64,000 bases of DNA from Echinostoma caproni (GCA_900618425.1 UZAN01039483.1:38515-102514); one strand, 5' to 3'; shown: positions 1 through 12,360, numbered from the stretch's first letter. Made by a program: numbers and translations. The notes: generated by a model not told the origin, from the sequence alone.

Positions 1-100
1 ACCCACATGAAATAATCAGTCAGGTTGTGAATGTTTCCAACCAAGTCATAACCCTGGAGGCTAGTGCTGAGTTGAGCAGGGTCCGTGGCCCGCAACAAAC

Positions 101-318
101 TCTCAAAGATGGGTTGTGCTATATCGTGTAAATGGAAAATGAAAAACGGCCTGATCAGCTGCCCGGTGGCGTAGTGGGTAGCACGCTTGCGTTCTGCCCA
201 TGAAGTCCCGGGTTCGATCCCCAGTCGGGTCGATGGATTCGCACTGCTGATGAGACCCAACCAGGTCGAAACAGCTGTCCAGTGCTTCCGAGCTTTTCAG
301 TTCACGCTTCATTTGCCA
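101..318 (+). mobile_element. tRNA-derived SINE with hammerhead ribozyme tail (copy A)
   Basis: A short interspersed element with a tRNA-like head. Seen: a pol III box A (TGGCGTAGTGGG, about 169-180), an exact box B (GGTTCGATCCC, about 211-221), weak acceptor-like pairing around the head, and a 3' body carrying a complete hammerhead core at 241-285. About 75 bases upstream of box A also match copies B and C, so the element starts near 105. Sm-alpha elements of schistosomes are known to combine a tRNA-like promoter with a hammerhead ribozyme, and this copy has that architecture. It codes for no protein and would need LINE or PLE enzymes for copying. The clear boxes and intact ribozyme make it the youngest-looking copy in the window. 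No target-site duplication was identified. Confidence 0.85.
241..285 (+). ncRNA. Hammerhead ribozyme, type I, core intact
   Basis: Self-cleaving RNA motif in the tail of SINE copy A. Stem I pairs GCACTG (241-246) with CAGTGC (280-285), six perfect pairs. CTGATGA is at 247-253. Stem II pairs GACC (254-257) with GGTC (264-267) around a six-base loop. GAA is at 268-270, and stem III ACAG/CTGT (271-278) closes with no loop. Cleavage is expected after the C of GTC at 279. All conserved core bases are present. A loopless stem III is typical of the schistosome-type minimal hammerheads, which are thought to work best as dimers. Cleavage itself is inferred. Confidence 0.85.
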
Positions 319-1840
319 TATACACGACGAATTGTCATTTGAAACTTAACCAAATCCTCCATTACCCACATGAAAAACAATTCTGTTACGTTTTCTAACT
401 AAGATCTATTTCATGAAGATAAAACAACTAGCTTACCAACAAAAGTCATAGTCGAGCGTTTTCAAATTTTATGTATGAGTCACTAAAATAGTCCTTATTT
501 ATCGACTTAAGAGTTGTTTGATCTGTTGTAAAAATTCTGATGTCACCTCTTGTGATTAGTTTCGTTTTTGTCTGGCTAGTATTCCTATTTATATTTTGCT
601 ATGTTTTCTATGTATTGATTTATTGAGGTTGTTATGAAATTGAGTGAGATATCTATGACCTAGTAATGATTAGTTTTCTTGAAAATAGTCCATTTCGGGG
701 ATTATCGCTAGTATTAACAACGTTCACCTGTTAAAAGAAGTATAAGAAAAGTAGTGGTTTGTAATAAAACTACTTTTTGAACACATATGCGGCTGTATCG
801 CTTTGCTCCTTTGCTTGGGCGCAAAATTTGACATATCTGAATAGTTTGCACAAGGAGCCTTCAATAGCTGAATAAGCTAAATAGATAACGCTAAACAAAC
901 AGAGGTTCGATAGATTTTTTGCTTCATATAGCGTTAAATTTAAACACTAAGTAACTCGTCATTTCCAAGGAGAAATCGGGAGAGTAACGCTTCACTTGCT
1001 ATTTTTCTTCCTTGAGATCTACTACAAAGTGGTCTACTTATTCACATCTGAGGATCCAGCTGTCTTTGTTACATGTTGAAGTTTGGCACAATAATATATG
1101 TTTATATTTCTTACGTTTTAGTACGAAGTTTTTGTTAAGTTTTCTTTATTGCCGAATGGTTTGGCGTTGTTTTTTAAAATCAGTGAGCAAAATCAGTAGG
1201 TTTATTTAAGAGTGACCTTGGATTTTATTTTTTATGAAGAAGAGGTTACAGGATTTTAGTTAACTGCTGCAAAAGAACTAGCATAACATTAAGAAGTGTT
1301 CCTTTTCTGATTCGAATTGGTCCATCACGTTTAGAAACTCTATGAAGTGAAGTCTTATGTACAACCCTAGATATACCAAAATATGATTTGGACTGATCAG
1401 TTTTCGGAGTTCATCTTTACGTACCATTCGCAGTTCATTCAGTCAACCGTACAATCGAACCATGTTTGACTATATGTTCTGCTCCTGTTAGAGCTCATCA
1501 CTAGTGAATATATAAGTTAGGTTCGGAAACTTAACTTGGCGCTTATTGCATAAAAGTTGTGTTACCAAGGTTGGAATCGGCTGAAAACCAGGCCAACCAA
1601 AAACACAAATACAAGTTTGTGAAGGTGTTATTATCAACGATAACCAGACAGCTAATTTGGGCCTGGTGGCAACGGAGGGAGAAACAGCTGACTATCTGTC
1701 AACGGCAAACAAAAGTGTTCCTCCAAATAAGGTCTTCCCTGCAGTTTTCTCACCAATACACTTTTCTATGCAGATTTTAATACAAATTACATTACAGTTA
1801 TTTGTGAGTGGCAGCGTTGGATAGTTGAGTGGGATTGCTA
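319..1840. other. AT-rich stretch, no feature seen
   Basis: Only short chance reading frames. I see no repeat, splice-bounded exon or RNA motif here. Confidence 0.4.
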
Positions 1841-1844
1841 CTTA

Positions 1845-1965
1845 CCATCCGCCAAATTAAATTTGGCCCCTGGCGTGGGCTGGTTCGCGTAGTACTGGCA
1901 CACTCGCCTTTTAGGCAGTTAGTCCGGAATTCGAATCACGGGCGTGAATGTATACATGCGCCACC
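1845..1965 (+). repeat. Degenerate tRNA-like SINE remnant
   Basis: Contains a box-A-like run (TCGCGTAGTACTGG, near 1885) and, about 40 bases on, a box-B-like run (GAATTCGAATCAC). Spacing and order resemble SINE copy A, and some words between them (CACTCGCC, GGCAGTTAGTCC) look like decayed copies of it. There is no hammerhead tail. This could equally be an unrelated tRNA pseudogene. Confidence 0.35.
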
Positions 1966-3021
1966 AATGAAGTCGTACAAAAGGAATTCCCTATTCTTTC
2001 GCATTCTGAGTGTTTGGTTGACTAAAAAATTGACAGCTATACGTAAAGCTCACATCAGAAAAACGACCAGTGTAAATCAGTAGTGCTTGACATACACCAC
2101 TACTGACGATTAACTGTGAAAGAAACTTCAGTAAAGAAAATAATCAACTTATAATAATTTCAAGTTCATTCTATGTCTTCTTCACCGTTACTGGGCTCGT
2201 TGTTCTCTCCTCAACTGCCGCAGTTTATTTACTTAGCACGTTTTTTAAATTAAGCAACGACTAAACAGTAGCCCACGGGGTGACTATGTTCCCTACAATG
2301 CGTGAGTTTATTTTTATTTTAGTTTATTTTATTTTCCATCTGAGTGGTATCCTTTCAGATGCATCGGACATTTTCCTCATGGTTCGATTCGATGCTCCAC
2401 CTATGTATCTGGGCATCTATCCGTCGTCCGCCATTCGTACAACCTAATTTGTGAACATACGGTAACTGGATGTAAGTTCGTTGTTATTTGGTGAGATGAA
2501 ATATCTCAAAAGGAAAGGCTTTTAACCAACTGCAAAGGCCGTGTAATTGACGCAATGTGGCACATTACCTTAGCTATAATCTTTTATCTTTTTGGTGAAT
2601 TTCTCGTACCGTCAATGTTTGCTATGCCATGGTACTTTGCTGATAAATGCACTCATGACCAGAGGTTTGTCGTCGAAGATGGTTTTCAAGGGAGATCAGA
2701 TAGCATAGTTTCCCCAGGGCAGTTGATGGAAAATGGTTTTATATGTTAATAATAACACAGCATTTACGTTTCAGACGATATAATGTTTATTGGAATGGTT
2801 TTAGATGTAATCTGATAATAAAGAACAGGCAAGTTTGTAATTAGAATGTTTGATTCTTGTTTCGAAATTATTGTTTGCCATATAATTCATTGTTATTATA
2901 CAACTCATTATATCCAAGCACACAATCCCATTCGAGAGGTATAAGTTAAAACTGTGACTGGAGGTGTATTAAGGTAACCCCACCGGTTTCTCATAGGCTA
3001 TTAGTTAAAATGCGTGTAATC
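1966..3021. other. AT-rich stretch, no feature seen
   Basis: No coding signal or repeat is recognised. Short open frames here have no supporting splice signals. Confidence 0.35.
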
Positions 3022-3252
3022 TCAAGCGTGAACATGAGGCACGTTTTTAGGCTGAACGTCAGAGCTGGGAACGTACAATGGTCGCCGCATTGCCTCATGT
3101 TGACAACCGTTTCGTGAGATAGTGTCAAGACTGTTTTGTGTGTGAGAAAGAGCATTGCGGAACGAGTGGTCATACGGTTCACATGAGCTGTGGAGTGCGC
3201 ACAAGTTTTCAAGTGTGCTGGGTGGAAACCACATGCCTTCCGTTGAACAAAT
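3022..3252 (-). CDS. Candidate exon, unrecognised protein
   Basis: On the minus strand a pyrimidine-rich acceptor (ATTCCTCAG) is followed directly by an open frame of 76 codons that ends in TGA at 3022-3024. The local GC content is clearly above the flanks. The peptide is hydrophilic and has four cysteines (motifs ENLCALHSSCEPYD and RNGCQHEAM). If it is an internal exon, a donor such as AAC/GTGCCT near the end would remove the stop. I recognise no domain. Other frames of the same block are also partly open, so GC-driven chance is a real alternative. Confidence 0.33.
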   Translation of the reverse strand: MCSTEGMWFPPSTLENLCALHSSCEPYDHSFRNALSHTQNSLDTISRNGCQHEAMRRPLYVPSSDVQPKNVPHVHA

Positions 3253-4220
3253 CTGAGGAATTTTTCTACGAACATGTAACATGTAAACATGCATCCGTTT
3301 GATAAAAAATAAACTTTAAAACAATTGATAAAATTGTCGCATCTCAAACAAAATAGCAGAATGGTGAACAAGCTCGTTTCAAACGGTTTGTATACATGCT
3401 AATGCATTATAAAATACATCAACATTTGGGAATAAAATTGGCTTGGGACACGATTTCACCATGAGACCGGAAATCGGATTTACTACGATCATGTTTGTCT
3501 ATATATCCGATCATTGGGAGTACTTTTAAAATGGTTGGATTTTATAGGAATACAAAAGCAGGTTACAAAATTAGATAATTTGCGCAGTTTTATCAAAATT
3601 CATCTTCTAATCGTTCTGTGGAGAATATTCAAGTGGACGAAAATGGGCAAATTAACGAGTATTTTGCAGGTATTAATGAAACTGCATCCTTATTAGCCGG
3701 TTGGTCATGTTGAAAATGACGAAATCCACCCTCAAGGCATAAGGGACACTGAAAATACGGGCGGGTAAATGGGAACAGTTTTAAGCGAGTACATCACCGG
3801 AAGCGTAAAAAGCCGCATAGAAAAGGTCATTTCATGTGTGGAGTGAGTGAAGGAGAGAGGAGATAAAATTGTTACCAAACACGAAAACATCTGATTTTCA
3901 TAGATTTCTGCTTGTACTCAAAAGTGTAATTTCGTGTTCATCACGGCCAGGTAACCGGAGACAGATAGAGTGAATGTCATTATCGAGGAAAAGATGATTA
4001 AAAGTAATTAGATAACAAAACGGAAGCCAAGAAGAAACAAAACACGGTGTATTCAACGAATTGTAAAAACGAAAGATAGGTACTGAAAATACCCATTGCC
4101 TCAATGAGAAATATGATCTCAAGCAAAGTAGTTAGGGCTGTGACAAGAGTGAAGCCGGGAGTTATATGAGAGTTATTCAAAGAGGTATGCCCTGGTTTGA
4201 ATGTTACACAAATGGGGATG
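3253..4220. other. AT-rich stretch, no feature seen
   Basis: Two overlapping minus-strand frames at 3898-4180 look like chance; no splice context or domain is visible. Confidence 0.35.
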
Positions 4221-4517
4221 TCAGCACCAAGTGGAGGTTTGTGCCTTGTTCTGTAACAAGATTGAAGGTGTGATTTGAGTATGCAGTAGATTAAATATGA
4301 CTAAATTAAGCCTGACTTCAAGTGAGCAACCTTGATAAAACCCACAAGGAGGAGAAGAAATACATGAGTGTATGTTTGGCTTGAAAAAGGCAGTATTGTA
4401 GGTCCTAGTTAAGTTACAAAAGTAAGATCGTTTGCGATCTATGCGACCGAGTCCACAGTTAATATCTCTGTCGTGAGGAGATTTGCATTTTATGACCAAA
4501 GAGGGATTGAGGCAATA
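4221..4517 (-). CDS. Candidate cysteine-rich exon, unrecognised
   Basis: The minus-strand acceptor CCCTTTTTGTTTTAG ends at 4518 and opens straight into a frame of 98 codons that stops at 4221. The peptide starts YCLNPS and has cysteines about every 8 to 16 residues in its first 60 (for example KCKSPHDRDINCG, SYFCNLTRT and PCGFYQGCS), with one N-glycosylation sequon (NLT). That pattern suggests a secreted or extracellular domain, but I cannot assign a family. The acceptor and cysteine spacing are visible; the rest is inference. The 3' limit is uncertain because no strong donor precedes the stop. Confidence 0.4.
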   Translation of the reverse strand, partial: YCLNPSLVIKCKSPHDRDINCGLGRIDRKRSYFCNLTRTYNTAFFKPNIHSCISSPPCGFYQGCSLEVRLNLVIFNLLHTQITPSILLQNKAQTSTWC

Positions 4518-7376
4518 CTAAAACAAAAAGGGAAAACATTCATCTAAATAGTATGTTTTCAAAGAATGAACTATTGACGAATATCAATGAATCGTGTCAA
4601 AGAATTGTGAGTAAAAAGGTTATGGATTAAAGAGCGCAATTTACAATGTATTTTAGGCTTTAACAGAAAAGAAAACCAATAACGGTTTGCTTTTGAGCAT
4701 GAGCCAATTACAGTGGCATTTAAACTAACAGTTCTTCCTCTCATATCATCCTTTTAGTTACCAATTTACCAAATTTCCATCAATTAGGTTAACATCGGAC
4801 AAAAAACCAAACTACAGCATACTTAATTCGGTAGAGAGATTGGGATGCGCCAGGGAACTGCCATTAAGTATTGATTTTTTCAGGAGAATCGTTTACCAAG
4901 CTAGCGAGACAGAATATCTTGCACTAATCTGGCAAGGTTGTTTCCGCTGGAAAGTACGACTCTCTTCAACGGTTGCGTTGATATAAATGAGAATGGGCTT
5001 TGATGCGTTTTGAAAAAAAATAACTTGAAGCTTGCAGGACTAATTCGTTCCTCCATCCGAATGGTAAAGTGATTGACGAAAATTCACCGTCGGTAGAGGA
5101 ACCCGTTCTGTCAAACCATCCTCAGACATTTTGGTCACGATTAAACACTAAATAATTGTTTATAACGAATAAAGTTATACTGGGTAATGTTTTGCAAAGT
5201 TCCATTACTTTATTGTTTCACTAAATGCGAATACGTGTCCTTTAAGGTAGTTAGACACATTAAAAACACGTTACTGTTCTAATTTTGCAATCCCTCAACG
5301 AAATTATTCTGCTGATATATAAACGGTTTACGTCCAGTTCTCAAAGACTCTCTTACTGGCAACTAGTCATTTGGCGTCGTTTGGCATTTTTCGAGATTTC
5401 ATTTTGCTCGAACTTTTTCTCATGTTTTCCTCTTTTTACAATTTTGAATTATTCTATCAAACATTCCCATTGGTCGATTTTGGAGACTTATTTCAAACTT
5501 TGTGTTGTTTCCGGACGAGGAGCTAGACACTGCCAATTTTGAGTTGATTGAGTTTGTCCAAAGTTGTGTCCGTTAATCAACTTGTATTGTCTGTCGCTAA
5601 ACGATCAATGAAAGCAATGAACAGCATTCTTGTACTGCTATTTCATCAACTTGTCATATCTATATCCCTGTCGCATGCTCATTCTTCCGAGAACGACCGC
5701 AGCATAATGAAACCACGGGTCTTCGTAGACTAGTACGTCTAGGAGGACAACAGATAACATTTTCAGTAAATTTTTCTTTAAAAATAACTCAAAAAATACA
5801 GTTCAATGCATTCATTGTCATTAGGCTGAATGGAATGCTCTTTATTCATTGCGCAAGCCAGTAGTGTCTTATAGGAAATGTACCGCTGATTAGATTATCT
5901 TTAGAGGTGAGAGAAAGATCCTGCAAAGATCAATAAAGTTTTCCGAACTGTTATCACTCGAATCTTTTCTGACATTTGGCTCAAATTCGTACCATAGACC
6001 AATCCTAGCATTTAATATCAGAGAAAAAGTAAATTGTTTTTATTGACCTGCTTTATTTAAATCTATCAACCTCTTTATACCCATAAACATTTTTACCGGT
6101 CACATTTACTGGCTATCTGTCAAAATGCACGAGACAATGTATTCCATACTGAATGGAACTTGAGGGCATCAGGTTTATAAAACGTTTTTGACTTATATCA
6201 GATAGAATGTTTGTTCCATGGTTATGTGCTGCGTTTAACCATTCATTAAGTTACACTTAATAGATACAATTTCGTTATGTTGCTCATTCTCACTAATAGA
6301 AATAGACGTTTCTCAAGTTTTAACTATTTTCTAGGCAGTCTGTTTGAACATGTGTAGTTATCTGCTGAGCCAACTGATTTAGCCGCAGTGAGAATAAATC
6401 CTAGGACCCTTGACATCTCTCAAAAATACACCATTGTGCATTAAATTATCGAATGTTCAAGCGTTCTTGATTAGTTATAGGTTTATAGGCGTATTAATTG
6501 GGCAATATTACATTACAGCATAGATGGTTCATATGAATATATCAAACGTTTTTGTTCATACCCGGAGGAAGTCAGTCATTTTAGAANNAGGGGATGGATG
6601 TACTTTTTCTTTGACATTATTCTCTCCTTGGTGCACAAATGCTGACAAGAAATCAGTGAGACCATTTCACAATGAAGGAGCCATTCTTATATATGCTTAT
6701 TTTTACTTTCAGATTACAAATGTCATTCTCTATTCGAATCTAGCGAGTCTAGGTTTTATGAGGAGTTTTCCGACCAAACATTTGTTTTGGGCTGCTACTG
6801 GATGGCACATTGACTATCTAATAAAAGAAAATCAACGGGAGTCAGTTCACTCTGGCGCTTGAAAATAATGTTATACACAAATAATTGTGTACAGAAAATA
6901 CGCAGTCAATGCTTTGGAAACGTGTGGCAAACCGATAGCATCTAGATTTGTCTGGATTGTCTGGGCAAAGATTTGCTCATAGAAGCTTCTGTTGTAGTGA
7001 TGTTTGTGCTGATGTTCATTATCAAGGGCTTATTGACATCAGCTATTCACCGCAAAGTTTGGCGAAGAATTTATATTTGATCAATGTGAAATGTGGGGAT
7101 GATAAAATATATTGTCAGTTCGTATTAGGATTCAAATTGAGCCAACTTTAGCGTTTTACAGTGCACCGTAAATTACAAAAAGAACATGTATATCAAACAC
7201 TAAATGAGAGAAGAGGCATCTTTATGCTCTTTATGTAAAACATCCGAATATAATCCGCTGATCATCCAGGAACTCATAGAGGAGGGATAAGGAATATGCT
7301 AGATGGAGAGTGTCAGGTTCCGACAAGTGTGCGCTTTTTCAAATTCATGCTGATCTCGAATTCCTCTCATCCATAC
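4518..7376. other. AT-rich stretch with a 2-base gap
   Basis: N bases at 6587-6588 interrupt a 112-codon plus-strand frame (6524-6862) that has no other coding support. No repeats were recognised. Confidence 0.35.
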
Positions 7377-7517
7377 CCCCGGATTCATTGAAATGTCGTG
7401 CGTTTGGCAACACGAGCTTGTATTATTTTCAACGTGTACTATCGCTCTGTTTTCGTCCATTGAGTAGTGCATTCGTGATTTGTTAGCACCAGAATAGTTA
7501 CGTTCATACTGCGCTTT
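7377..7517 (-). CDS. Candidate internal exon, 47 codons, phase 0
   Basis: On the minus strand the acceptor GCACACATTTCAG is followed by exactly 47 open codons and then by a donor, GGGG/GTATGG. Both ends fall between codons, so the exon is symmetric. The peptide is hydrophilic (start KAQYERNYSGANKS, later NNTSSCCQTHD) and has a CC pair and one sequon (NNT). The frame stays open past the donor to 7299. No domain is recognised. It may belong with the other minus-strand exon-like blocks in the window, but no spliced model can be built from sequence alone. Confidence 0.4.
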
Positions 7518-7855
7518 CTGAAATGTGTGCAATACTCATTTGCTAGTCCTTCTTTCACTGTAATGCTACTTAAAAAAGCATAGTATAGATTAATTCCTAA
7601 TTCCTTAGCTGAGACTATATTCACTGCTTTAACTACTTTGTCCTTAGTCCTAGCGAAAGTTTGCAGTTTCAGCTATGAACGTGAACCTTCTTATTCTTCG
7701 TTATAAAATCCACTAGTAATTCTTTATATGTTTAAAGTTGTAATTTAATATGAAAGTTATTTCACTAGAACGTGATACAGGATACACAGTCAAAAGACAA
7801 AACTCTGAATGCTCTTACTGTGGTGCGCAAGGTGCGATGCCTGCATTACCGTGAC

Positions 7856-8040
7856 AGGATGGATTGTGCTATATCACGTATTAGGAAAACGAAAACACGG
7901 TTTAATCATCTACCTGGTGGCCAAGAGGGTAGTATGCTTGCGTTCTGCCTTTGAAGTCCCGGGTTCAGTCCCAAATTGGATCAATGGTTTCGCACTAGGT
8001 GATTATTTCCTTTTCTATGCACGCTTCAGTGACATGAGGA
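7856..8040 (+). mobile_element. SINE copy B, hammerhead lost
   Basis: Aligns with SINE copy A from the upstream head (GATGGATTGTGCTATATC) through the tRNA-like part. Box A is altered (TGGCCAAGAGGG), and the segment CTTGCGTTCTGCC is shared exactly. Box B is weakened (GGTTCAGTCCC). The copy then jumps from TTTCGCACT to a tail resembling the end of copy A (CACGCTTCA). The hammerhead present in copy A between these points is missing. It is older and more diverged than copy A. Confidence 0.8.
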
Positions 8041-8281
8041 ATTGATCATTTAATCAGATTAAATCCAGTATTCGTTCCATTATTGAATCAATAATTTCTG
8101 TGATACCATTTCTTCTTTTATTAATTGCATTATAATTTTATCATCATCGCAACAAAAACAATTAGTCATTTTTGCACCCTTCATCAAATTTTTTCTACAA
8201 TTTCTCAAAAACGACCATAAGTTTCGCTTCAATACTCTGTTTGCTCTCAAATGCATAAATCAATTATGATCGTTGAACTAC
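8041..8281. other. AT-rich spacer, nothing seen
   Basis: No recognisable feature between the SINE and the next exon-like block. Confidence 0.35.
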
Positions 8282-8352
8282 GTTTTATAAAAGGTTCTGT
8301 CCGCAACCAAAACGAATTGAGTAAACTGTGCTTTCGTCACAGAAGCGAAATT
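8282..8352 (-). CDS. Small candidate exon, unrecognised
   Basis: A very good minus-strand acceptor (GCTTACTTTTTAAACAG) precedes 23 open codons beginning NFASVTKAQFTQF. The only nearby donor is AAAAC/GTAGTT, which is weak. The peptide is too short to identify. It is listed for its acceptor and its position among other minus-strand exon-like blocks; it may be chance. Confidence 0.22.
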
Positions 8353-11234
8353 CTGTTTAAAAAGTAAGCGAAAAAGGAACTGAGGAATCAGGTTTCTCAG
8401 CGAGAAAACTGTTGTTTTAATCACTATGCACTTTAGGAGTTGTTTGATATCATATCTTTGCCCCAAACTCATACAAATACTCTATTGTAACACTACACTA
8501 TAACTGGAGTCTTTTCTGGTTTGATCTTTTCCTCCTTAATGAAATATCAAAAAGATGGGTTTTTCAAGTAGCTGTACTTCAATTTCGATCAATTTCTGAC
8601 GTTCTCGTGGCCTCCCAGAGAGATATTTGACAAACTATGACATTGTTGACATCCATTATTTATGTTAGATTTGTCGAAAATGTCCGATGTAATTATTTGC
8701 TGCCCACTTTTTATACATGAGGTATCCTAAATGGTTATTTTTCTACCTTTTTGAAAATAACACCATGAAGCTGAATATTACACGATCAAATTGGTCTCAA
8801 AACTTCATTTTCCTCGCGTCACCTTGAAAAATGACTTGCATCAGACATATAATGCATTGACAATTTTGTGATTTTTTCTTTGTAAGTGAGTTTAAAACGA
8901 AAACAAATATCCGTCAAAATTTATGCTTGTAAATGTCAGTTTTGATTCAAAAAGTGTTCCCTAAAAATGGCTCTTTAGTTTCTGAACCCTAAGGTGGGGT
9001 TTTGGTAGAATTATTTCAGAAGTGTTTTTTGATTCGCCGAAAGCACTAAGTTCAATTTTCAAAAATAAAATCAGAATCTCAGATATTCAAATAAATTACA
9101 TGGCAAATAAAACTTTTGATTCACTCCTTTTATTCATAAATAAAATTCCAAATGTTCGATGAATGAATTACAATGTTGTTTTTACGAGCTAAGAATGGAC
9201 GGAAATCAAATTCATCGGCCTCAATGAAATTGATACGACCTATTGATTTTGGTACTTGCGGTCACATGATTCATGTCATAAAAGCTCTCATCCTACGGAG
9301 GACCGTTATTTATACTAGTATCCTCATTGAATTTGACAGTTTCATGTGGATAATCAATTGAAGAATTTGACATGTGCGCACTGAGCTCAGATGATTTTTT
9401 ACTGCATTAAGTTTTGTGAATAGAATCTTCCATGCGTAAAGAAAGAGGGCAATGATTGTGATAGCATCTTTTGAGGGTAATGATGAATAGATTTTGGAAA
9501 AACACGAATCACTATTCGTCTGCTTGGAAACTTATTGTGATGTTAATATAAGGTGAACACCAATGCAATATTTGTTTATATCACATTTACCGAGATTGTA
9601 CCCTGGGATGTCTAAATTTTCTTTCCATCTGACGATATTGGGTCTAACCCTCGAAATGTCTTCTGCACAAATTTGTTGGTTTTATGGAGCAAAAACATTG
9701 TGTAGACTATATTTCTTTCACTTCTTGATTTTTTAACGCTACGTTTGAGTGACCAATTTACGCTCTTCTGATCGAGAGAATAACACACAGAAAAAAACAT
9801 TCCATTAGTCACATGCGAATCAATTGTCAAAACACATTTCAACCGGAGTTGTGTGTTTTACAGTCGACAGTAGTTTAGGTGCACATACAATTGTGTGCAA
9901 AATGCACGGACCAGGAAGTTCGGTTTCGCAAATGCAAAGCCGGTAATGGAATGAATACGAAACAAAAGAATAATTTTCTTCATATTGATTGAGCTGTATG
10001 TTATCGTGATAATACAGGCAACTTCATGAGGATTTTGCTTCGTGTTGCTCCGCAATCAACAAACAGACAGAGAGACGCCATTCTATCTAAGCTGTTGTTA
10101 AGGTCGGTATTTTCGAGAATGCATGATGTAGCTCTCGAGTAAACATTGTTCAGATGCTAGTCAACTGAGGAATGAAGTTGCTCACAATAACATTGTGGGT
10201 ACAATGTTTATCCCTCGATTGGGGTTATCAAATGAAGGGCATCGATGGTAAAAGACACCAAAGAATTGGCACTAGTTAGGTTGATCTAGGTGATTTATAA
10301 AGGAGTTGCATTTTCTCGTATATTCATTCACCACTAATAAGGATGCCACTTACGTCAACCGTTTTAAGGGCGAATCAACCAAAACAAAATAAAGATCGAT
10401 CGGTTTTTAGTCTTCGTTTTAAAGAATCTTGTGTGAAATATCTGAGAAAGAATGACAGAAAGAACTGGAAATGCTTGCTATTAAATTGTTATAGTTTATT
10501 GCTTTACAAATGCTTTAAACGTCCATTGGAACACATGTCTATGGATGTGCACTACACCCGTTAACCTTTTTGACTGTTATTGTAGGATACTCTATTTTAT
10601 CCCATTCGTAAATCAAAGCTGTCAAATTTTACCCTACAATCATCATTCAAGAATGTCTGAAGTATGAAAAATCGCAAACAAACAAGGAATTGGGATTCTG
10701 TTTACAGATATATTGTTCTAAGCAGAAAATTTGCTCAATGTAGTTAGATTCAAGCTAATCAAAACTGCAAAAACTGTGTGTAAAGATCCACAGCTTTGAA
10801 TGCATTATAAAGTCTGTTTGAACAACAAAGTGGTCTTCCTCTCACCTTCTCAAGATTGCTTTCTCCAACTTACTGACAAAACCTTCGAGTGGGAATAAGG
10901 GAATACCTGATGTGTTTTTCTCTGACAAATCCAGCACACGTGTTTACATAATTTATTCCTCTTGTTTTGTTCACATCTGCAAAACGAACTAAGAAAGTGT
11001 TTGCAGCGGAAGGGGGCGCACCGAAAATTTCACACAGAATGCACGGTTTTGTAAGTAATCGTAATTCTTCAAATAGTTTCGAAATCACAAAAAGATTTAT
11101 AATTTATATTTGCGAACTCTCCGGCACGCAGTACAACAGACAGCATGAGGTGAGAAAATCCTACTGGAGTTCTGGGTCTTTGACTAATCAAAACAGATTT
11201 GTGTTAAATGGTTGATTCAAATCACGGAGAGAAA
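8353..11234. other. AT-rich stretch, no firm feature
   Basis: Open minus-strand frames at 9612-9842 and 9858-10055 have protein-like composition but no convincing acceptor or donor, so they are not called. Confidence 0.3.
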
Positions 11235-11500
11235 TCATATGCAGCCGTGGTTCCATGCACAAATCTGCACAATTGTTTGCTCAGTTGCTGTGCTTTCAAT
11301 CAGTTTCTGATCGAACAAAACTGAGTTACCGAATAAGGAGCAGCAAAGATTCGGTTCAGAGACAAAGAACCTACTTATTTGTGGTAAATTATCATTTTTG
11401 GCCTGGAGACTGTGAACGGAACGGACTGTTTGTTCAGCGTAGTGCAAACAAAAGGGGTGGAAGTAGCAAGCAAGTCAATCGTGCTCTAATTGTGTTCTGA
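11235..11500. other. Coding-like block, strand undecided
   Basis: A patch of higher GC with long open frames on both strands: minus 11235-11447 (70 codons) and plus 11255-11500 (81 codons). On the plus strand an acceptor (ATATGCAG) near 11242 and a donor (GTG/GTAAAT) near 11382 would bound an exon of about 46 codons. The minus strand lacks a good donor. Neither product is recognised. Both frames cannot be genes, and possibly neither is. Confidence 0.28.
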
Positions 11501-12360
11501 TGCTAATCCTATTCTAGTGGCGTAGTCATATATTTTTAATAAAAATGAGTTTTATCGATTTTGGCATTTGGATCATTGAATAAATACAAAGTTTGGAGAA
11601 TGTCCAATGAAATAGTGGTTGTGTAGTAGAGCGCTCCTGTGACGCTTATTGATCTCAAGCTTGCTTCATGATGTCTGATACAAAAAAGGGAAATTTACTC
11701 TGATCAGTTAATGACAACTCACAGGACTGATAAGTGTGGATGCCAAGTTTGAAAAGTCATCTAAATATTTGATTGGTGAGATTTATTTTTCTGATTAACG
11801 ATTTTCAGACAGTCAGATATGAAACTATATATAGGTAGTAATTCGTAGCATAAAACAAACATCGATTGTTTTTTGTAAATGACAAAGACGGCGGGAATCA
11901 CTTGGAGTGTATATGTAAAAACATGTATAATATCACGTACCCAACAATAGAAAACGGGGATCATTTTTATCAATGAGAACACCATCGGAAGCAATGATGA
12001 GTGGTTGAGGATGAATTGATCACTTAAATGTTCGTCCAAAAGTTAGAGCAGATTGACCAAGTTCATGTAAATAAATTCATCAATGATAAAAAGCCTAGTT
12101 GTTTGTCAATTGATGTTGTGTAAACAGCCGCTTGAGAGTGAATTAAAAACTAGGCTTGATTGTTCAGCTGCATTGAACTTTTATAGTCTCATGAATAACG
12201 ATAATACATTGATCCAAATGGATGTCTAACTATATACAGCCCGGGAGCGTTATGCTCAACCGCGTCCCACCGAACAACTAATCAGATCAATATGTGGCTA
12301 CACAATATTACAAAACCCATATCTTACGGATTATAATGGTTTAGAAACTTCGATTACCTG
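11501..12360. other. AT-rich stretch, nothing seen
   Basis: No repeat or supported coding signal. Confidence 0.35.

Noticed and set aside
170..240. Functional tRNA gene
   Set aside because: Boxes are good, but the arms do not give a clean cloverleaf and the sequence continues into a shared SINE body.
103..312. Minus-strand ORF of 69 codons
   Set aside because: It lies wholly inside SINE copy A.
7772..8045. Plus-strand ORFs of 60 and 78 codons
   Set aside because: They read through SINE copy B.
9612..9842. Minus-strand 76-codon frame as an exon
   Set aside because: Protein-like composition but no adjacent acceptor or donor; chance frames of this size are expected.
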